Positions 1-6,586 of a DNA stretch of 12,301 bases are shown here, piece by piece. The notes beneath the pieces are model-generated. The model saw only the letters and a program-made list of their open reading frames with translations. It was not told the DNA's origin and did not search any database. Numbering within the stretch: position 1 is the first letter of the stretch; each line of letters starts with the position of its first letter. The translations under genes were made by a program, and so were the position numbers. The stretch spans positions 1-12,301 of the forward strand of contig CAMNFW010000042.1 of assembly GCA_946537565.1 (NCBI GenBank). The letters run 5' to 3'. The DNA is from an uncultured Ruminococcus sp. (GTDB lineage Bacteria; Bacillota; Clostridia; Oscillospirales; Ruminococcaceae).

Positions 1-2
1 AT

Positions 3-1055
3 TCATTGGCAGACTATACCGCCTTGTGCAACGCAGAAAAGCTTTGAGATAGCCGCCGCCGCGAGCTTTGAGCCGATAACGCAGAGTCTGCCTGTAGTTT
101 CTGCACTGCCTGTACGAACATCCGGAACGCCAGGTACATAGTCAAAGTGTATCCACTGTCCGTCTTCACCTGCAACAATTCCCTTTGCTCTGAGAACAAG
201 TCCGTAGGTTTCTTCATCACTGAGAGCTTCAAGAGCAGCAGTTATAGCCTCGGCAGTATAAGTTCTGGGCGTTTCAGTTCCCCAGCTGGTGAACACTTCG
301 TCAGCATGGTGGTGGTGATGATGATGCTCATGCTCGTCTTCATCATCGTCATCATGGTGGTGATGATGCTCATGCTCGTCTTCATCATCGTCATCATGGT
401 GGTGGTGATGATGATGCTTTTTCTCCTCTTCAAGAAGCTGCTTAAGTTCATCATCAAGAGTATTTACCTGAGTCATAGCCTCAACCAGCTGCTGACCTGT
501 AAGCTCGTCCCACTCAGTAGTAACTATAGGTGCTGCTGAATTAAACTCACGCAGACGCTGTACTACATCATTCAGCTGCTCCTGTGTAAGTCCGGCTGTA
601 TGGCTGAGGATAAGACAGCTTGCATAAGTGATCTGATTGTTAAAGAATTCACCAAAATTCTTCTGATACATCTTGCATTTCTTTGCATCTACAATTGTGG
701 TGAAACCGTCCAGCTCAACATCATGAGCATCAATATTGCGGACAGCATTGATAACATCACTGAGCTTTCCAACTCCAGAAGGCTCGATTAGTATACGGTC
801 AGGCTTATACTCCTCCAGAACCTTTTCCAGAGCCTTTCCGAAATCTCCCACCAGACTGCAGCAGATACAGCCTGAATTCATCTCTGTTATCTCAATGCCT
901 GCATCTTTAAGAAAGCCTCCGTCGATACCTATCTGACCAAACTCGTTTTCGATCAGTACCAGCTTTTCGCCCTTATATCCCTCATTGATGAGCTTCTTGA
1001 TAAGGGTGGTTTTTCCTGCGCCGAGGAAGCCTGAGAAAATAGTAATCTTTGTCAT
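3..1055 (-). CDS. CobW/COG0523-family metal-handling GTPase with His/Asp-rich insert
   Basis: A 350-residue cytoplasmic P-loop GTPase of the G3E/COG0523 family, whose members deliver or insert metals such as zinc, cobalt or nickel. Seen: Walker A GFLGAGKT at residues 9-16; the family's CxCC metal motif (Cys63, Cys65, Cys66); an EPSG segment at the Walker B/switch position; a run of 37 His, Asp and Glu residues at 214-250; and a CobW_C-like tail ending FCVAQGGIVCQ. The usual NKxD guanine-specificity motif is not evident, and the equivalent strand reads LILSHTAGL. The ATG at 1055 is chosen over an in-frame TTG at 1121 because that TTG is part of the -35 box of the promoter, and the frame between them contains the -10. 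The gene is complete: its TGA stop is at 3-5. The metal is unknown; the His-rich loop favours zinc, nickel or cobalt storage or delivery. Confidence 0.9.
   Translation of the reverse strand: MTKITIFSGFLGAGKTTLIKKLINEGYKGEKLVLIENEFGQIGIDGGFLKDAGIEITEMNSGCICCSLVGDFGKALEKVLEEYKPDRILIEPSGVGKLSDVINAVRNIDAHDVELDGFTTIVDAKKCKMYQKNFGEFFNNQITYASCLILSHTAGLTQEQLNDVVQRLREFNSAAPIVTTEWDELTGQQLVEAMTQVNTLDDELKQLLEEEKKHHHHHHHDDDDEDEHEHHHHHDDDDEDEHEHHHHHHHADEVFTSWGTETPRTYTAEAITAALEALSDEETYGLVLRAKGIVAGEDGQWIHFDYVPGVPDVRTGSAETTGRLCVIGSKLAAAAISKLFCVAQGGIVCQ
306..416 (-). repeat. 42-bp tandem duplication encoding His/Asp metal-binding stretch
   Basis: Two head-to-tail 42-bp units start at 326 and 368 and are essentially identical. 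Each encodes 14 residues of the form DDDDEDEHEHHHHH, and the array is flanked on both sides by seven-His runs. The segment is made of cat/cac, gat/gac and gaa/gag codons and sits between the GTPase domain and the C-terminal domain. Unit number could vary by slippage or recombination without changing the frame. Confidence 0.9.
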
Positions 1056-1092
1056 GTTAAAAACACTTCTTTCTAAAAAATCTCCAACTATT

Positions 1093-1121
1093 ATTATATC
1101 ACCTTCTGCAAACAATTGCAA
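1093..1121 (-). promoter_or_regulatory. Sigma-A promoter of the CobW-family gene
   Basis: On the minus strand, TTGCAA (1116-1121) and TATAAT (1093-1098) are separated by exactly 17 bases. The start codon lies about 38 bases beyond the -10, giving a leader of roughly 30 nt with a weak AGAAAG-type ribosome site. Its position rules out the longer upstream start. Confidence 0.75.
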
Positions 1122-1152
1122 GTGATTTTCTAATTTCTGAGCAACGAAACTG

Positions 1153-1188
1153 ACGGTTTATCAAAATAATGAATTTATAATAAACTGT
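1153..1188. promoter_or_regulatory. Imperfect inverted repeat next to the asnB promoter (possible operator)
   Basis: The arms ACGGTTTAT (1153-1161) and ATAAACTGT (1180-1188) are inverted copies with one mismatch, separated by 18 bases. The right arm touches the asnB -35 box. The spacing would suit a dimeric regulator, but the region is AT-rich and chance is a real alternative. Confidence 0.25.
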
Positions 1189-1216
1189 TGCAAAAATCTG
1201 AAAAATATAGTATAAT
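1188..1216 (+). promoter_or_regulatory. Sigma-A promoter of asnB
   Basis: TTGCAA (1188-1193) and TATAAT (1211-1216) have a 17-base spacer. Transcription should start near 1223. A GGAGG ribosome site (1241-1245) follows, 10 bases before the asnB ATG. Confidence 0.8.
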
Positions 1217-1255
1217 AGTTCAGGAGATTTTTATAATTGCGGAGGTGTCCGTTTT

Positions 1256-3127
1256 ATGTGCGGAATAGTTGGTTTTACAAATTGTATTGACAATTCTAAC
1301 GTGGTGCTTGAAAAAATGATGGACAGAATTAAACACAGAGGTCCTGACGCTGCCGGAAAATACATTGACGAGGATATCGCCCTCGGTCACAGAAGACTGA
1401 GTATCATTGACATCAGCTCCAGCGGTGACCAGCCTATAACCAATGAAGACGGCTCTCTTGTTATTATTTTTAACGGTGAGATCTATAATTATCGCCAGCT
1501 TCGTGAAAAGCTTGTGTCTAAAGGCTATAGCTTCAAAACTAAAACCGATACCGAAGTCCTTCTTCTCGGCTATCAGGAATACGGCGAGAAGCTGCTGAAT
1601 ATGCTCAGGGGAATGTTCGCCTTTGTAATCTGGGACAAAAATAAGAAGGAGATCTTTGGTGCCCGTGATTTCTTCGGAATAAAGCCGCTTTACTTTGCTA
1701 ATATGAACGGCTGTTTCATGTTCGGCTCGGAAATCAAATCCTTCCTCGATCACCCTTGCTTCACCAAAGAACTTAATACAACTGCTCTGGAGAATTATCT
1801 CACCTTCCAGTACTCCCCTACTGAACAGACTTTTTTCAAAAATGTCTATAAACTTCTGCCTGCTCACTATTTCCGCTTCAAGGACGGTAAAATGTCTATT
1901 CGCCGCTATTGGGACGTTCATTTCAATGCTGATGAAAAACCAGATCTCGAAGAATGGACAGACCGTATATCACAGGTTTTCCATGATTCCGTTGAAGCTC
2001 ATAAGATCGCTGATGTTGAGGTCGGCTCTTTCCTTTCCAGCGGTGTGGATTCAAGCTACGTTGCTGCTGTGGCTGATGTGGACAAAACTTTTACAGTCGG
2101 CTTCGGCAATGACGAAAAATACAATGAGATCGGCTGGGCTAAGGAATTCTCCAAAGCTATCGGTAAAGAAAACGACAGCAAGGTCATTTCTGATGATGAA
2201 TACTGGAACAGTATCCCAATGATACAATACCACATGGATGAACCTTTGGCTGACCCTTCTGCTGTGGCTCTGTATTTTGTCTGCAATATCGCTTCTGAAA
2301 AACTTAAGGTCGTGCTTTCCGGTGAAGGCGCTGACGAAATCTTCGGCGGCTATAACGTCTACAGCGACCCCAACGGTACAATCTATGACAAACTGCCAAG
2401 AAGTATCAAGCGCACTGTCGGCAAGTTTGCTGCCAAACTCCCGGCTAAAAGAGGTGTAAATTTCTTCGTCCGCAAAGGCAGAGACGTTGAAGAACGATTC
2501 ATCGGAAACGCTTATATGTTCACTCCTGAACAGCGAAAGGAGCTTCTTAAAATCAACACCGATGCTCCCGATCCTATGGCTATTACTATGCCTTATTTCA
2601 AAAATGTCCGGGGCAAGGACGATGTAACTAAAATGCAGTACCTCGATCTCCACCTTTGGATGGCTGGTGATATTCTCCTTAAGGCTGATAAAATGAGCAT
2701 GGCAAATTCACTGGAGCTGCGTGTGCCTTTCCTGGATAAAGAGATAATGGCTCTGGCTGAAAAAATCCCCACTCGTTTCAGAGTGACCCATTCCGAAGGT
2801 ACCGCTGAAACTAAATATATCACAAAGTACGCTATGCGCCTTGCTGCAAAAAAAGATACTCCGGACAGTACAGCTAAAACCGCTGCAAAGAAAAAACTCG
2901 GCTTTCCTGTTCCCATAAGGGTATGGCTCAAAGAGGATAAGTACTATAATATCGTCCGCAGTGCTTTTGAAAGCGAAAGCGCTCAGCAGTTCTTTAACAC
3001 CGCTCCCCTTATCAAGCTTCTCGATGACCATAAGGACGGCAAGGCTGACAACAGCCGCAAGATCTGGACTGTTTTCATTTTCCTTATCTGGTATAATATC
3101 TATTTCGAGAACAACGGAGCTTATTAA
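1256..3127 (+). CDS. asnB: Asparagine synthetase, glutamine-hydrolysing
   Basis: A 623-residue cytoplasmic enzyme that makes asparagine from aspartate, ATP and glutamine. The N-terminal class II glutaminase domain begins MCGIVGF, so Cys2 is the nucleophile after Met removal. Arg47, the FNGEIYNY loop (Asn73, Gly74, Glu75) and Asp98 match the family's glutamine-binding residues. The synthetase domain has the PP-loop LSSGVDSS at 260-267, where many relatives have SGGVDSS, followed by the VVLSGEGADEIFGGY block and the MSMANSLELRVPFLD block. It is longer than E. coli AsnB (554 residues) and close in size to the longer Bacillus-type enzymes. GGAGG 10 bases upstream fixes the start, and the Cys2 requirement confirms it. 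pyrB follows 76 bases downstream with no clear promoter of its own, so the two aspartate-consuming genes may be co-transcribed. I see no missing catalytic residue. Confidence 0.96.
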   Translation: MCGIVGFTNCIDNSNVVLEKMMDRIKHRGPDAAGKYIDEDIALGHRRLSIIDISSSGDQPITNEDGSLVIIFNGEIYNYRQLREKLVSKGYSFKTKTDTEVLLLGYQEYGEKLLNMLRGMFAFVIWDKNKKEIFGARDFFGIKPLYFANMNGCFMFGSEIKSFLDHPCFTKELNTTALENYLTFQYSPTEQTFFKNVYKLLPAHYFRFKDGKMSIRRYWDVHFNADEKPDLEEWTDRISQVFHDSVEAHKIADVEVGSFLSSGVDSSYVAAVADVDKTFTVGFGNDEKYNEIGWAKEFSKAIGKENDSKVISDDEYWNSIPMIQYHMDEPLADPSAVALYFVCNIASEKLKVVLSGEGADEIFGGYNVYSDPNGTIYDKLPRSIKRTVGKFAAKLPAKRGVNFFVRKGRDVEERFIGNAYMFTPEQRKELLKINTDAPDPMAITMPYFKNVRGKDDVTKMQYLDLHLWMAGDILLKADKMSMANSLELRVPFLDKEIMALAEKIPTRFRVTHSEGTAETKYITKYAMRLAAKKDTPDSTAKTAAKKKLGFPVPIRVWLKEDKYYNIVRSAFESESAQQFFNTAPLIKLLDDHKDGKADNSRKIWTVFIFLIWYNIYFENNGAY

Positions 3128-3179
3128 TTCATAATTAAAATCAAAAGCAATGTCAAATTATAAATCTTGAATTATGAAT
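3127..3179. repeat. Perfect 10-bp inverted repeat between asnB and pyrB
   Basis: ATTCATAATT (3127-3136) and AATTATGAAT (3170-3179) are perfect inverted copies around a 33-base AT-rich loop. The first arm begins at the last base of the asnB stop codon. The second ends 11 bases before the pyrB ribosome site. It has no GC-rich stem or T-run, so it is unlikely to be a strong terminator. It could be an mRNA stability element, a leader structure or a small dispersed palindrome. Confidence 0.5.
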
Positions 3180-3190
3180 CCTAAAAAAAC

Positions 3191-3195
3191 GGAGG
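3191..3195 (+). promoter_or_regulatory. Ribosome binding site that sets the pyrB start
   Basis: GGAGG lies 8 bases before the ATG at 3204. An in-frame ATG at 3174 lies upstream of this site, has no ribosome site of its own, and falls inside the inverted-repeat arm. Confidence 0.85.
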
Positions 3196-3203
3196 TCAAA
3201 AAT

Positions 3204-4286
3204 ATGTATTCAGATTATCAGCACCTTATCGACCTGAGTGATTACCCTGTTTCATGGTGGAAAAAACTCATAGAGCTGGGCGAGGACGTAAAAAATGACC
3301 CGGCTAAGTATTCCCATGAGTGTGCCGGAAAAGTTATGGCTACTCTCTTCTACGAACCTTCCACCCGTACTCAGATGTCATTCCAGACCGCTATGATCCG
3401 TCTCGGCGGAGAGATCATAGGATTCGATAATCCTGCAAATTCCTCCGTTGCCAAAGGTGAAACTATCAAGGATACAACTAAGATCGTCAGCGGTTATGCT
3501 GATATTCTCGTTATCCGTCACCCGATCGCCGGTGCAGCTAAAGCCGCTTCACTGACCGCTGACTGTCCCGTTATCAATGCCGGTGACGGCGGTCATCTTC
3601 ACCCAACTCAGACCCTCACCGATCTGCTTACTCTTAAAATAGAAAAAAAGACCCTCTCAGGTCTGACTATTGGTATGTGCGGCGATCTTCTCAACGGAAG
3701 AACAGTTCATTCTCTCTGCAAGGCTCTTAGTATGTTCAGCAATAATAAATTCATCTTCATTTCTACCAAAGAGCTGGGTATGCCGGCTTATATCAAGGAT
3801 ATTATCAAAGCTAACGGCAGCACCTTTGAGGAAGTCCATACCCTCGAAGAAGTCATCGGCAAACTTGATGTTCTGTACATGACAAGAATCCAGCAGGAAC
3901 GTTTTGCCAGTGAAGAGGAATATCTCGCTCAGAAAAATACTTACGTCCTTGACCGAAGAAAAATGCAGCTTGCAAAAAAAGATATGATCGTTATGCATCC
4001 GCTGCCAAGAGTCGATGAGATCACCGTTGATGTTGACGATGACCCAAGAGCTATGTATTTTACCCAGGCAAAGTATGGCGTTTATGTCCGCATGGCTCTT
4101 ATCATGACTATGCTGAAAGAGAAAAATCGCTTTGAGACCCTCAAAGGCAAGGTATATTCCGGTGTCCGCTGTTCAAATCCTAAATGTATCACAAATCATG
4201 AAGAGTATCTGCCAAAGAGCTTCCGTTCAAGCGGTGACGAAACTCTCCTCGAATGTGAGTACTGTGACGAGAGAAAACTTATATAA
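3204..4286 (+). CDS. pyrB: Aspartate carbamoyltransferase with C-terminal PyrI-like zinc domain
   Basis: A 360-residue protein that condenses carbamoyl phosphate with aspartate in the committed pyrimidine step. Seen: STRT phosphate-binding motif at 53-56; catalytic-loop Lys84 in SVAKGET, the same number as in E. coli; the GHLHPTQTL block; and HPLPRVDE at 265-272, which marks it as an aspartate rather than ornithine enzyme. The catalytic chain should end near residue 310. About 45 residues follow with Cys323, Cys328, Cys351 and Cys354 (C-x4-C-x22-C-x2-C). Spacing and local sequence (NPKCI, LECEYC) match the zinc domain of the separate E. coli PyrI chain, whose allosteric nucleotide-binding domain is absent here. 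The tail may hold catalytic trimers together or help assembly without CTP/ATP control; that is inference. It is followed directly by a terminator, with no pyrI gene downstream. Confidence 0.95.
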   Translation: MYSDYQHLIDLSDYPVSWWKKLIELGEDVKNDPAKYSHECAGKVMATLFYEPSTRTQMSFQTAMIRLGGEIIGFDNPANSSVAKGETIKDTTKIVSGYADILVIRHPIAGAAKAASLTADCPVINAGDGGHLHPTQTLTDLLTLKIEKKTLSGLTIGMCGDLLNGRTVHSLCKALSMFSNNKFIFISTKELGMPAYIKDIIKANGSTFEEVHTLEEVIGKLDVLYMTRIQQERFASEEEYLAQKNTYVLDRRKMQLAKKDMIVMHPLPRVDEITVDVDDDPRAMYFTQAKYGVYVRMALIMTMLKEKNRFETLKGKVYSGVRCSNPKCITNHEEYLPKSFRSSGDETLLECEYCDERKLI

Positions 4287-4320
4287 ACCGTTTCCCGTCG
4301 ATAAATACTGTGTAACTAAT

Positions 4321-4355
4321 AAAGCGCTGACATAATAATCAGCGCTTTTGTTATT
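4321..4355. terminator. Hairpin terminator, probably bidirectional
   Basis: A perfect 10-bp stem, AAAGCGCTGA (4321-4330) with TCAGCGCTTT (4339-4348), closes an 8-base loop and is followed by TGTTATT. On the opposite strand the stem is followed by ATTAGTT. It lies between the convergent ends of pyrB and the propeller protein gene and can serve both. Confidence 0.85.
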
Positions 4356-4381
4356 GCATAGATGTTTCGTCAGCGGATGAA

Positions 4382-5509
4382 TCAGCCTTCTCCGCTCTGC
4401 TTGTACCGCATTATTTCGTTCAGAGGATTATGATAGAATATCGAATCCCCCAGAATCACAGGATAACTTACTTCACCAAGATCAGAATAGGTGTTGGCTA
4501 TGCTGCCGTCTTTGTTAAGTCTTAGCAGGCAGCCTGATTTATCCGTGCAGTATATATAACCATTGGCATAATTATTATGCTTGGAATAGGCTTTTCTCAG
4601 CAGCTTTATATCTGAGCCGTTTTTGTCAGCAGAATAAAGCCAGCGGGTGTCACGGTCTGAGGAATAGTAAATCCTGTCTTCAACTAAACACAGATCAGAT
4701 GTCTCATCGGCTATCAGCACTCTTCGGTCACTGCCGTCAAGTCCGATACTCTCCAGCGCATAGCCATTATCATAGTTAACATAATATATCCTGTCTTCAC
4801 TGACACACATATACCAGCAGTTTACCTGGCTTAGCTGTTCAAAGCCTGAGCCGTCTGTATTAACTCTGGAAATGTAATGGCGGTTGTTTGAATCAACATA
4901 ACTGAAATACAATGTATCTCCGCTGAGTGTAAGCTCATAGCAATATCCATTCTGAAGCTTTCGCAGATCTGTACCGTCGGTCTTTATTGTATATACACTG
5001 TTGTTGTCATTGCTGTTGCAGAAATAAAGCCTGTCTCCGTCGATATTAAGATAATGGCACTCTATGTCTGCAAGGACAGTATAATTTCCGTTATTATCAT
5101 ATGTACTGAGCTTTCCGTTTTCTGAAATATAACAAACATCTCCGTCACTTGCTGCATATCCGCCGCTAAGGATATTTGCCGTTCCCAGCTGATATGGCGC
5201 AAGTCCCAGGGAAGATGAACGGATGGAAGTTTCAGTTATCTCAGGAACATATTCAGTTGATTCAGGCAGAGCTTCTGTATTTTCAGCCTCAGCGGAAGGT
5301 GCAGTTTCAGGAGCAGCTGTCTGCGGTTCAGCTGAAGGCTCTGTAGCAGGAGCTTCTGTGGAAATAGTTGTCCCATTGGTTGGCTGTACTGGTTCAGGCT
5401 CTTCTTCTCCCTTGTTGACAAGTAGAAGTATCAGCGTGGTAGCCATTGCAACGATAATCATCACAAGTACAGTTATAAGCGTTATTAATTTTTTATTATC
5501 AGTATTCAT
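4382..5509 (-). CDS. Membrane-anchored extracellular beta-propeller protein (DUF5050-like)
   Basis: A 375-residue protein with a short Lys-containing N-terminus, one membrane helix at 8-31, an acidic Thr/Pro/Ala/Glu-rich linker at about 34-105, and a repetitive beta-rich domain to the end. The repeats follow the pattern DRIYY or DTLYF, then a basic or polar turn, then DGTDLRKL-like ends (DGTDL, DGSGF, DGSDR, NGSDI, DGSIA). This is the pattern of six-bladed propellers in the DUF5050/LRP1-like group. No lipobox or catalytic motif is seen. Topology predicts the propeller outside the cell, probably binding a ligand or a wall component. GGAGGG ends 9 bases before the ATG and sets the start. The gene stands alone behind a consensus promoter, diverging from the HAD phosphatase gene. 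The specific function is unknown. Confidence 0.85.
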   Translation of the reverse strand: MNTDNKKLITLITVLVMIIVAMATTLILLLVNKGEEEPEPVQPTNGTTISTEAPATEPSAEPQTAAPETAPSAEAENTEALPESTEYVPEITETSIRSSSLGLAPYQLGTANILSGGYAASDGDVCYISENGKLSTYDNNGNYTVLADIECHYLNIDGDRLYFCNSNDNNSVYTIKTDGTDLRKLQNGYCYELTLSGDTLYFSYVDSNNRHYISRVNTDGSGFEQLSQVNCWYMCVSEDRIYYVNYDNGYALESIGLDGSDRRVLIADETSDLCLVEDRIYYSSDRDTRWLYSADKNGSDIKLLRKAYSKHNNYANGYIYCTDKSGCLLRLNKDGSIANTYSDLGEVSYPVILGDSIFYHNPLNEIMRYKQSGEG

Positions 5510-5543
5510 AATGCCAATCCCTCCTGACAGTTTTCGTAATAAT

Positions 5544-5572
5544 ATTATACCCTTTCTTAGCTGTTATGTCAA
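5544..5572 (-). promoter_or_regulatory. Consensus sigma-A promoter of the propeller gene
   Basis: On the minus strand, a perfect TTGACA (5567-5572) and a perfect TATAAT (5544-5549) are 17 bases apart. The GGAGGG ribosome site (5519-5524) follows downstream. It suggests strong constitutive expression unless a repressor acts. Confidence 0.88.
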
Positions 5573-5598
5573 ATCTAAATATCAGGTAAACTCTGTAT

Positions 5599-5652
5599 TA
5601 TTCAGCCTTTGAACTGCTTTCTGCATCTTTTTTTAATTGTACCGGCTGAATA
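5599..5652. promoter_or_regulatory. Inverted repeat between divergent promoters (possible operator)
   Basis: TATTCAGCC (5599-5607) and GGCTGAATA (5644-5652) are perfect 9-bp inverted copies with a 36-base spacer. The right arm ends one base before the -35 of the HAD gene. The left arm is 26 bases upstream of the -35 of the propeller gene. A regulator bound here could touch both promoters, but there is no family match to support it. Confidence 0.3.
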
Positions 5653-5653
5653 T

Positions 5654-5682
5654 TTGACAACTAAATTCTTTTGTGATATAAT
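5654..5682 (+). promoter_or_regulatory. Consensus sigma-A promoter of the HAD gene
   Basis: A perfect TTGACA (5654-5659) and a perfect TATAAT (5677-5682) are 17 bases apart. The -10 ends 27 bases before the start codon, so the leader is very short, about 20 nt. Confidence 0.88.
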
Positions 5683-5709
5683 TATCAATATCATACATAC
5701 GGAGGATCT

Positions 5710-6498
5710 ATGAAAAATATCATCTTTTTCGACATTGACGGTACCCTTATCACTGAGGACTACAGAATGCTCGTCCCCGAAAGTACCGCAAAAGCCATCG
5801 AACTGACAAGAAAAAAAGGAAACCTGACTTTCATCAATACCGGCAGAACTGAATTCAATGTTATAAAAAAAGTCCGTGACCTCGGATTTGACGGTTATCT
5901 CTGCGGCTGCGGAACTTATATTGAATTCGGCGGCGAGGGCCTGCTTTATCATACTCAGGAAAAAGATATGTGCCTGAAAATAGCCGAAATATGCCAAAAA
6001 TCAGGTGTATCACCTGTTTATGAAAGACGGGACGGTTACTTCTTTGACGATGATGCCGCTCCCAACGATGGAATAGAATATTTCAAAAAAATATTCGCCG
6101 GCTCTGATATAAGAGTGGATCAGCGTGTGACTGATGAGGATTTCAGCTTCGATAAATTCGTTTTCTGGACAAATCCCGGCTCTGATACTGAGTTTATTTT
6201 CAACAGTATCCGCCCATATTTCCAGATCATTGACCGTGGCGGCGGTTTTTATGAGAACGTCCCTATCGGTTACTCCAAAGCCACTGCTATTGATATGATG
6301 CTGAAAAAACTGGATATACCGCTAGAAAATGCCTATGCCATCGGTGACAGTACGAATGACCTGCCAATGCTTGAGGCTGTTCCGAACAGTATCGCAATGG
6401 GCGGCTCAGAAAGTATTTATCCCTATGTTTCGTACATAACCACTGGTATCGAAAATGACGGCATCTACAATGCCCTTGATCATTTCGGTCTGATATAA
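5710..6498 (+). CDS. Cof-type HAD-IIB phosphatase
   Basis: A 262-residue soluble hydrolase of the haloacid dehalogenase superfamily, Cof/YbiV-like type IIB. All four motifs are present: DIDGT at 8-12 (Asp8 nucleophile, Asp10 acid/base), NTGR at 43-46 (Thr44), Lys190 in the YSK segment, and GDSTND at 212-217 (magnesium-binding Asp213 and Asp217). The cap domain lies between motifs II and III, about residues 80-185, as expected for type IIB. Such enzymes dephosphorylate sugar phosphates, nucleotides or pyridoxal phosphate, and the substrate cannot be read from this sequence. GGAGG is only 4 bases from the ATG, which is short but has no better alternative. The gene is monocistronic, between its own promoter and a strong terminator. 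Confidence 0.93.
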   Translation: MKNIIFFDIDGTLITEDYRMLVPESTAKAIELTRKKGNLTFINTGRTEFNVIKKVRDLGFDGYLCGCGTYIEFGGEGLLYHTQEKDMCLKIAEICQKSGVSPVYERRDGYFFDDDAAPNDGIEYFKKIFAGSDIRVDQRVTDEDFSFDKFVFWTNPGSDTEFIFNSIRPYFQIIDRGGGFYENVPIGYSKATAIDMMLKKLDIPLENAYAIGDSTNDLPMLEAVPNSIAMGGSESIYPYVSYITTGIENDGIYNALDHFGLI

Positions 6499-6501
6499 AA
6501 C

Positions 6502-6586
6502 GCCTGAGAGATCAGAACTTTTCTTCATACATAGATATATCATTATATCTTGCGAAGAAAAATCTCTGTTCTCTCAGGCTTTTTTT
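6502..6586. terminator. Long hairpin terminator between convergent units
   Basis: GCCTGAGAG (6502-6510) pairs perfectly with CTCTCAGGC (6571-6579). The pairing continues with interruptions through CAGA/TCTG and a TTTTCTTC/GAAGAAAA segment, giving a stem of roughly 25 bp with an AT-rich loop. Seven T residues (6580-6586) follow on the plus strand, overlapping the stop codon of the leftward gene. On the minus strand the stem is followed by GTTTTATAT, so the hairpin could also end the leftward operon. Confidence 0.88.

Noticed and set aside
326..409. CRISPR-like direct repeats
   Set aside because: The two 42-bp units are contiguous with no spacers, lie in frame inside a coding region and encode a His/Asp tract.
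147..539. A plus-strand frame with long Met/Val runs
   Set aside because: It is the complement of the His/Asp repeat of the CobW-family gene. The runs come from the same atg/gtg triplets and do not indicate a membrane protein.
1056..1121. A 22-residue N-terminal extension of the CobW-family protein starting at TTG 1121
   Set aside because: The TTG is the first half of the TTGCAA -35 box and the extension covers the TATAAT -10. The family's N-terminus begins just before the Walker A strand, as with the ATG at 1055.
2051..2653. A 200-residue frame on the minus strand inside asnB
   Set aside because: It lies wholly within the catalytic region of a clearly intact asparagine synthetase and shows no recognisable domain or start signals.
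3174..3203. A pyrB start at ATG 3174
   Set aside because: It has no ribosome site, it sits inside an inverted-repeat arm, and GGAGG lies downstream of it, 8 bases before the ATG at 3204.
3128..3203. A separate promoter for pyrB
   Set aside because: The gap is AT-rich, but I found no -35/-10 pair with acceptable spacing comparable to the other promoters in the window.
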